This document shows, piece after piece, positions 7,696-11,531 of a DNA stretch of 11,531 nt. The translations under genes and the position numbers were made by a program. Below the pieces are notes generated by a model. It saw only the letters and a program-made list of their open reading frames with translations. It did not search any database and was not told where the DNA came from. How positions within the stretch are numbered: position 1 is the stretch's first letter; each line of letters opens with the position of its first letter. Source of the DNA: an uncultured Eubacteriales bacterium (lineage in GTDB: Bacteria; Bacillota; Clostridia; Christensenellales; QAND01); the NCBI GenBank assembly GCA_900546685.1, contig UREB01000037.1, positions 1-11,531 on the forward strand, read 5' to 3'.

Positions 7696-7741
7696 AAAAA
7701 TGCCCTGTCTTGATACTGAAAATGTACCAAAACAGGGCATT
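7696..7741 (-). terminator. Terminator-like hairpin between vanS and vanW
   Basis: AATGCCCTGT and ACAGGGCATT (7699-7708, 7732-7741) form a perfect 10-bp stem with a 23-nt loop. On the minus strand the second arm runs into TTTTT. It lies after the vanS stop and 21 nt before the vanW start, and its 5' arm overlaps a -10 candidate. It could end vanRS read-through or act as an attenuator in the vanW leader. Confidence 0.6.
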
Positions 7742-7767
7742 GTATATTTATAGGCTTTGTTTCAAAA
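7739..7767 (-). promoter_or_regulatory. Candidate vanW promoter
   Basis: Minus-strand TACAAT (7739-7744) lies 17 nt after a weak -35, TTTTGA (7762-7767); TATAAA (7747-7752) is an alternative -10. A poor -35 is expected for a promoter that depends on an activator such as phosphorylated VanR. Prediction only. Confidence 0.4.
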
Positions 7768-7775
7768 CGATGATG

Positions 7776-7803
7776 ATTTTCTGTCCAAATTCATACGATT
7801 TTC
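7776..7803 (-). promoter_or_regulatory. Candidate VanR-binding boxes, three at 11-bp spacing
   Basis: On the minus strand GAAAAT (7798-7803), GAATTT (7787-7792) and GAAAAT (7776-7781) begin exactly 11 nt apart, one helical turn, as OmpR/PhoB-class regulators prefer. The outer two lie in a 9-bp direct repeat CAGAAAATC with a 22-bp period. The middle box is within TCGTATGAATTT, close to the published enterococcal VanR motif as I recall it (TCGTANGAAA-type). The set spans the vanS stop codon and lies just upstream of the candidate vanW -35. Binding is inferred. Confidence 0.5.
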
Positions 7804-8912
7804 TGACAATCCAACGGAAGCCGGACGGTAAAGGCAATGCTTTCATTTTCGCTTGCGGCATGGATGGTGCCATGATGCAGCTCTACGATCTCTTTGGAGA
7901 TGGCAAGCCCTAGCCCCGCGCCGCCTGTGGAAGAGGATCTAGACGAATCCAATCGAAAAAACTGCTCGAATATACGGCCCAGCTTATCTGGCGGTATGGT
8001 GCGGCCATGATTTTTCACTACGATTTGCACACTCTCTGCCTGTGCGGACATGGCAAGGGAAATCGCACTGTTTTCATAGCTGTAATTGATTGCGTTGCGG
8101 ATGAGATTATCCAATACGCGTTCCAGCTTGTCTGGATCGCATATAAGCTCTACGCCGGGCGCCAGATCCGTTTGCCAAAAAAGCCCTTTTTCCGCCAAGA
8201 TAGGGGTAAATTCGCTGACGATCTGGGAAAGCATACGCGTAAGGTCGATGCGTTCCAACTCCAGCGTTAGAGCGGTTAAGTTAAAACGCGTAATATCGAA
8301 AAACTCGTTGACGAGATCCTCCAGCCGCAGCGCTTTATCCAACGCGATGCCAGTGTAGCGGGCGCGCAGCTCGGCGGAGATCTGCGGCTCATCCTGAAGA
8401 AGCGTTAAATATCCGATCACGCTGGTCAGAGGCGTTTTCAGATCATGCGCTAGATACACGATGAGATCATTTTTGCGCTGCTCGGCTTCTTTGGCCATCG
8501 CTTCGTTGCGGATGGCTTGCTCACGGAATAAATTGAGCTCATCCTGCACGTTTTTCATGGACTCCGGCAGCACAATGGGCTCATTTCGATTGTTTACAAG
8601 CTGGCCCGAAGCGGCTACAACCTGATCCAAATACCGAAGCGGCTTGGACATAAAATAGTAGGTGATGATGGTCCACCCCACCAGGCAGACCACGCCGCCA
8701 ACCAAAAGAATATAATCCCGGATCCAGGACAATAGCTGATAAAGGGGATCATAGGGCTGCCATATGACCGATGCGCATAGCTGCCACCCGAGCAGCACCA
8801 CTACACAAAGGCCGACGACAAATCCAATGAGAGAAAGAAAATATTGAAACAATACATGCCTTGTGATACGGCTGCGGTACGGATGATTTGTTTTGGTATT
8901 GCGTTCACTCAA
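7791..8912 (-). CDS. vanS: VanS sensor histidine kinase
   Basis: A membrane histidine kinase partnered with VanR. I choose TTG at 8912 (373 residues, 8-nt overlap with vanR, GGGGGGTGGG 8 nt upstream). In-frame ATGs at 8945 and 8969 would add 11 or 19 residues and overlap vanR more; 8969 also has a GGGAG nearby, so the start is not settled. Counting from 8912: two membrane helices at about 22-43 and 67-87 with an outside loop of only about 24 residues, a linker, the H-box YLAHDLKTPLTS with phospho-accepting His156, the N-box DNLIRNAINYSYEN around 268-281, and the G-box GGAGLGLAI at 330-338. The short outer loop resembles VanSA/VanSG-type sensors rather than the large sensor of VanSB. Its signal (drug or wall intermediate) cannot be told from sequence. 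Confidence 0.92.
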   Translation of the reverse strand: MSERNTKTNHPYRSRITRHVLFQYFLSLIGFVVGLCVVVLLGWQLCASVIWQPYDPLYQLLSWIRDYILLVGGVVCLVGWTIITYYFMSKPLRYLDQVVAASGQLVNNRNEPIVLPESMKNVQDELNLFREQAIRNEAMAKEAEQRKNDLIVYLAHDLKTPLTSVIGYLTLLQDEPQISAELRARYTGIALDKALRLEDLVNEFFDITRFNLTALTLELERIDLTRMLSQIVSEFTPILAEKGLFWQTDLAPGVELICDPDKLERVLDNLIRNAINYSYENSAISLAMSAQAESVQIVVKNHGRTIPPDKLGRIFEQFFRLDSSRSSSTGGAGLGLAISKEIVELHHGTIHAASENESIAFTVRLPLDCQKIV

Positions 8913-9603
8913 TGGTATAGCCCACCCCCCATACCGTTTTGACATACTTGGGCTTTCTAGCAGGCTCATGCATCTTCTCCCGCAGCCTAGCGATGTGTGC
9001 CATCACGGTATTGTTATTGTCCAAATATCTTTCCCCCCAAACCGATTCAAACAGCTCTTCAGAAGAAACTACATTGCCTTTTCGTTCGCAAAGATACCAA
9101 AGGATGCTAAATTCCAGTGGCGTTAGGCTCAATTCTTTTCCATTTAGAGAGCATTTATGGCTGCTTTTTGAAATGTGAAGGCCACGGATATCGATTTCAT
9201 CTGGGATTTTGTCCTGGTCTGCCGGCGCATTGTTATACCGGGTATATCGGCGCAGCTGCGTTTTCACGCGCGCAATGAGCTCCAATGGATTGAAGGGCTT
9301 TGTGATATAGTCGTCGGCGCCAAGGGTTAGCCCTGTGATCTTATCCATATCCTCCACCTTGGCAGTGAGCATGATGATGGGAAAAAGATGCGTTTCTCGA
9401 ATCTTTTGGCACAGCGCAAAACCATCCATATCCGGCAGCATTACATCTAGAATAACAAGACTCAACGCTTGTGTTTCAATACAGGATAGGGCCTCTGCCG
9501 CCGTATAAAATTTGTATACATGATATCCTTCGTTTGTCAGATAAACCTCCACCAGATCCGCGATGGATTTTTCATCGTCTACAATTAAAATGTTTTCCGC
9601 CAT
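8905..9603 (-). CDS. vanR: VanR response regulator (OmpR/PhoB type)
   Basis: A 232-residue response regulator. The frame stays open upstream to 9711, but the ATG at 9603 starts directly with the receiver strand MAENILIVDDE and has AAAGGA about 10 nt upstream. Receiver domain, residues 1-118: acidic pair Asp9/Asp10, phospho-acceptor Asp53 in ILDVMLPD, Thr80 and Lys102. The C-terminal winged helix (about 133-230) has LTPLEFSILWYL, then the recognition region VWGERYLDNNNTVMAHIARLR and the final VKTVWGVGY. It should activate the vanW-vanT genes after phosphorylation by VanS. The length is close to enterococcal VanRG. There is no small vanU-type helix-turn-helix gene in front of it, unlike the E. 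faecalis vanG operon. Confidence 0.93.
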   Translation of the reverse strand: MAENILIVDDEKSIADLVEVYLTNEGYHVYKFYTAAEALSCIETQALSLVILDVMLPDMDGFALCQKIRETHLFPIIMLTAKVEDMDKITGLTLGADDYITKPFNPLELIARVKTQLRRYTRYNNAPADQDKIPDEIDIRGLHISKSSHKCSLNGKELSLTPLEFSILWYLCERKGNVVSSEELFESVWGERYLDNNNTVMAHIARLREKMHEPARKPKYVKTVWGVGYTIE

Positions 9604-9628
9604 AGCTGAATGTTCCTTTATCAAATGG

Positions 9629-9659
9629 TTTGCGGCATACATAAGTCGAAGACCGCAAA
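9629..9659 (-). promoter_or_regulatory. Inverted repeat in the vanR leader
   Basis: TTTGCGG (9629-9635) and CCGCAAA (9653-9659) form a perfect 7-bp stem with a 17-nt loop between the candidate -10 and the vanR start. There is no T-run after it on the minus strand, so it is not a terminator. It could be a leader hairpin or an operator dyad. Confidence 0.35.
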
Positions 9660-9663
9660 TTCT

Positions 9664-9669
9664 ATTGTA
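9664..9669 (-). promoter_or_regulatory. Candidate -10 element of the vanR promoter
   Basis: Minus-strand TACAAT lies 60 nt before the vanR ATG, the same hexamer as in the vanW promoter. No good -35 exists at 16-18 nt spacing. GTTAC is repeated at 9-nt spacing immediately upstream (GTTACATATGTTAC), which might be a protein site. The 11-bp boxes seen before vanW are not found here. Confidence 0.35.
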
Positions 9670-9884
9670 ACATATGTAACGGACAAATACCTCCTGGGAA
9701 ATGGTATGCAAGGGAGAAGGGCGAAAAACGGATAGGGAAAGGCGTAGAAGGAGGAGGAAATCTGCATTGCGTTTGAAGATTTTTTGTCGGCGTGGGGTGG
9801 CCAGTTTGTATGATGTAGTTTTTCATCATAGGATTTTCCGGCTCTGTTCAATGAAGCATTTGGCGCCGTTGTCTAAAGAAGGGG

Positions 9885-10118
9885 ATGCTTTTACAGAGAA
9901 TTTATGCCTTATATGAAACGAGAACCCTTGCAAACACGCATCGGCAACTGGAGAAGTTGCCGACAGAGCAAGAAAACAAGCTTTATGGGCAGCGGTATAA
10001 AAAGCAGAAAACGGAAATCCTATCGAGAGAGGACGTAGAGAAAGGATATGAAAATATTATAAAATTTTATAAAAATTTACTTAACAACATAAAACATCAA
10101 ATTATAATGATACGATAA
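9885..10118 (+). CDS. Doubtful small ORF, hypothetical protein
   Basis: A 77-residue frame I do not recognise. The middle (about residues 18-60) is highly charged and helix-prone, with EKLPTEQENKLYG and SREDVEKGYENIIKF, which looks more like real protein than chance. Against it: the purine run before the ATG (AAGAAGGGG) sits too close to serve as a normal ribosome site, the last 20 codons lie in AT-rich sequence that carries a good promoter for the next gene, and a perfect hairpin lies inside it. It may be a remnant of a longer gene or not a gene at all. Confidence 0.2.
   Translation: MLLQRIYALYETRTLANTHRQLEKLPTEQENKLYGQRYKKQKTEILSREDVEKGYENIIKFYKNLLNNIKHQIIMIR
9941..9963. repeat. Perfect 9-bp hairpin with GGAGA loop
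   Basis: TCGGCAACT (9941-9949) and AGTTGCCGA (9955-9963) pair perfectly around the 5-nt loop GGAGA. No T-run follows on either strand, so it is not an intrinsic terminator. It lies in the 630-nt region between vanR and the DUF378 gene. A GGA in a hairpin loop is also the pattern bound by CsrA, but nothing else supports that. Confidence 0.5.
10081..10108 (+). promoter_or_regulatory. Sigma-A type promoter for the DUF378 gene
   Basis: TTAACA (10081-10086) and a perfect TATAAT (10103-10108) are 16 nt apart in a very AT-rich stretch that starts near 10040. Transcription would begin around 10115, giving a leader of about 120 nt before the DUF378 start at 10236. It is the best consensus promoter in the window. 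Confidence 0.55.
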
Positions 10119-10235
10119 TGTATTTTTGAAAGACGATGCCAATGCTTCCAGCGATTCATAGGAAATGCGGCGTATAGTTTTGCAAGACCTCGTCAATACT
10201 GAATACGAAATATCATTTGATAGAGGTGACAGGAA

Positions 10236-10445
10236 ATGGACACGTTTGCATTGCTAATTACCATCATCGGCGGCATCAACTGGCTGCTGGTAGGGTTGGC
10301 GCAGTTTGACCTCGTCGCATGGATTTGCGGCGGTCCGGCGACGATTGCAGCGCGCATTATATACACCATTGTGGGCTTGTGCAGCCTTTGGTGTATTAAG
10401 CTGTTGTTCAACCGTACGCCGAAAGGAACGATTACGCACAACTAA
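10236..10445 (+). CDS. DUF378 family small membrane protein
   Basis: A 69-residue protein with two membrane helices (about 4-22 and 37-57). The pattern GGINWLLVGLAQFDLVAWI, then ARIIYTIVGLCSLW, is that of the DUF378 (YuzA-like) family, whose function is unknown. The ATG at 10236 has GAGGTG about 8 nt upstream. It is the only confident plus-strand gene, single, with its own promoter and a strong terminator right after the stop. It is convergent with the YjdF-like gene. The length is normal for the family. Confidence 0.85.
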   Translation: MDTFALLITIIGGINWLLVGLAQFDLVAWICGGPATIAARIIYTIVGLCSLWCIKLLFNRTPKGTITHN

Positions 10446-10447
10446 GG

Positions 10448-10483
10448 CAAAAGGCAGGAATCAATCCTGCCTTTTGTCTTTTT
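10448..10483. terminator. Shared bidirectional terminator
   Basis: CAAAAGGCAGGA and TCCTGCCTTTTG form a perfect 12-bp stem (10448-10459, 10465-10476) around a 5-nt loop. TCTTTTT follows on the plus strand, and TTTT is built into the stem on both strands. It ends the DUF378 gene on plus and the YjdF-like gene on minus; the stop codon of the latter lies in the loop. Confidence 0.9.
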
Positions 10484-11048
10484 GCGGTTGTTTGTGCTTT
10501 TTCAGCGAAGAGGCCAAAAAAGCTGCCCCAATCAAAGCGCCGCAAGAGCCGGCGATGATGTCGGTCATGGTATCGGTTAACGAACCGCCCTGTGCCTGCA
10601 AATGGAAAAATGTATCCCCACAGAATTCATACACCTCCCAAAGGCCTGCGGCGGCAATGGCCAGGAAGAGGGAAAATAAAACGGGCAGCAGCACAGCCCT
10701 AGAGTCAATCTCATAGCGACGCACGAGCGCAGTATATAGAAGATAGCCCACCAGGATCAAAAGAATGCCGCTGGAAAAATGCAGGAGCAGATCGTAAAAA
10801 GAGATGGCATGATAGCCTCCCAGCATAGAGCCGAAATATTGGGCCATGACGGTAAAGAAAGAAAAAATAGCGTAGTATAACGGTTTTAGATTGCGTAAAA
10901 ACAAAATAAAGAGAAGCGCGGTGCCTGCTGTCATTCCATAATAATAGAAAGCGATAGGCGTTTCCCATGTGAAGGAAATCGCATAGGTGATGGTATAGAC
11001 GATCAACAGCAAGACTGAAAGAAGCGTATTTTGTTTGGATGCCTTCAT
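10461..11048 (-). CDS. DUF2238/YjdF-like six-helix membrane protein
   Basis: A 195-residue integral membrane protein. The ATG at 11048 has GGAGG 5 nt upstream; an earlier in-frame ATG at 11096 has none and overlaps the end of the preceding gene's terminator region. Six hydrophobic helices are visible. Between them are polar motifs typical of the DUF2238 (YjdF) family: DLLLHFSSG, GLWEVYEF and DTMTDIIAG, whose His, Glu and Asp residues lie in or next to the membrane. The tail is basic (KKHKQPQKDK). The function is unknown; the pattern suggests a polytopic protein with a polar site, but I do not assign one. It lies 60 nt after the AGCS symporter on the same strand, separated by a modest terminator. 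The family call is fairly good. Confidence 0.75.
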   Translation of the reverse strand: MKASKQNTLLSVLLLIVYTITYAISFTWETPIAFYYYGMTAGTALLFILFLRNLKPLYYAIFSFFTVMAQYFGSMLGGYHAISFYDLLLHFSSGILLILVGYLLYTALVRRYEIDSRAVLLPVLFSLFLAIAAAGLWEVYEFCGDTFFHLQAQGGSLTDTMTDIIAGSCGALIGAAFLASSLKKHKQPQKDKRQD

Positions 11049-11100
11049 AGAAACCTCCGGCAAGAGCATAATTTTTAACGATTTTCTTAAATTCAACCAG

Positions 11101-11120
11101 AAAAGCGGTTAGTCGCTTTT
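11101..11120 (-). terminator. Weak terminator at the end of the symporter gene
   Basis: AAAAGCG and CGCTTTT form a 7-bp stem with a 6-nt loop; on the minus strand the T-run (TTTT) is part of the stem. The symporter stop codon is in the loop. It is weaker than the shared terminator at 10448, so some read-through into the YjdF-like gene is likely. Confidence 0.45.
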
Positions 11121-11531
11121 TATGACCTTTTTCTGTTGATATTCTTTATACAGCTTGGAAACCAGCCCACTGAGAGCCAAGAGGGCCAACAGGTTCGGGA
11201 TCACCATCAAACCATTGAATAAATCGCTCAATGCCCAGACAAGATCTACCTTTAGCATGGAACCAACCATGATGAAGATCAAGACGATAGCGGAATACAA
11301 TTTCACGGCTTTTGCGCCAAACAAATATTTGATATTGGTTTGGCCGAAAAAGTACCAGCCCACAATGGTGGAAAATGCAAAGAAGAACATGCATAGCGCC
11401 ACAAAAATATCACCGAAGTGCCCGAACACAGAGGAAAAGGCGACCTGTGCCAATTTTGAACCTGTTTCTCCGGACGATAGCGCGCCGGTAGTTAAAAACG
11501 TAAGCGCCGTTAACGTGAGCACAACAAACGT
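11109..11531 (-). CDS. AGCS family sodium:alanine/glycine symporter, C-terminal part
   Basis: The C-terminal 140 residues of an alanine or glycine:sodium symporter (AGCS, AlsT/DagA-like; whole proteins are about 450-480 residues). The frame is open to the window edge, so the GTG at 11522 is internal. Visible are the helix TLTALTFLTTG, then SSVFGHFGDIFVALCMFFFAFSTIVGWYFFG, a segment strongly typical of the family, then NIKYLFG and two final helices ending in a basic tail. It imports small amino acids with Na+. Alanine or serine uptake could feed D-Ala or D-Ser supply for the neighbouring van genes, but it is probably only a neighbour. The 5' part is outside the window. Confidence 0.88.
   Translation of the reverse strand, partial: TFVVLTLTALTFLTTGALSSGETGSKLAQVAFSSVFGHFGDIFVALCMFFFAFSTIVGWYFFGQTNIKYLFGAKAVKLYSAIVLIFIMVGSMLKVDLVWALSDLFNGLMVIPNLLALLALSGLVSKLYKEYQQKKVIKSD

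Noticed and set aside
9603..9711. Longer VanR start at 9711
   Set aside because: The added residues do not belong to the receiver domain and the stretch holds the promoter and leader hairpin.
2900..9900. Mobile element around the van cluster
   Set aside because: I found no transposase, integrase, relaxase, long terminal inverted repeats or target duplication within the window.
9767..9916. Small plus-strand ORF from TTG 9767 with AGGAGGAGG upstream (49 codons)
   Set aside because: The ribosome-like run is part of the purine tract, the product looks like no protein I know, and the codons show no protein-like pattern.
10040..10125. AT-rich stretch with the palindrome ATAAAATTTTAT as a replication origin or att site
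   Set aside because: No repeated boxes, DnaA-like sites or recombinase gene nearby; a promoter explains the AT-richness better.
1..11531. CRISPR array, tRNA or rRNA genes
   Set aside because: No regularly spaced direct repeats and no tRNA or rRNA-like sequence were seen on either strand.

Overview
The window reads as a chromosomal segment of a low-to-mid GC Gram-positive bacterium, most likely a gut-type Clostridia (Bacillota). The reasons are strong AGGAGG-type ribosome sites, frequent TTG starts, a VanG-type D-Ala-D-Ser cluster with a membrane-bound VanT, an AGCS sodium/amino-acid symporter and a DUF378 protein. Genus cannot be assigned from the sequence. Apart from the DUF378 gene, every confident gene lies on the minus strand, so transcription runs from high to low coordinates.

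Right end (about 10200-11531): the C-terminal part of an AGCS symporter enters from beyond the window. It is followed by a six-helix DUF2238/YjdF-like membrane protein (minus). A small DUF378 membrane protein (plus, with its own consensus promoter) converges on that gene. The two share one bidirectional terminator at 10448-10483. The stretch from 9604 to 10235 has no confident gene; it holds the vanR promoter region, a purine-rich tract, a perfect 9-bp hairpin and one doubtful small ORF.

Centre (2920-9603): a complete VanG-type glycopeptide-resistance cluster in the order vanR-vanS-vanW-vanG-vanXY-vanT. VanT makes D-Ser, VanG joins D-Ala to D-Ser, VanXY removes normal D-Ala-D-Ala and D-Ala-ended precursors, and VanRS provides control; VanW is a conserved accessory protein of unknown activity. 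Key active-site residues are visible in all enzymes, including the Asn in VanT that marks serine racemases. No vanU or separate vanY is present. The gap between vanS and vanW is the control point: three GAA(A/T)(A/T)T boxes at exact 11-bp spacing, a -10 candidate, and a terminator-like hairpin overlapping it.

Left end (1-2787): a LysR regulator with a TTG start, a terminator, then a tight MerR - cupin - flavodoxin - aldo/keto reductase operon, a redox or carbonyl-stress type gene set. The aldo/keto reductase is cut off just before its catalytic His and runs into AT-rich sequence at the window edge.

I see no clearly new system. The most interesting points are the vanS-vanW control region, a similar promoter/terminator overlap in front of the MerR operon, and the truncated reductase.
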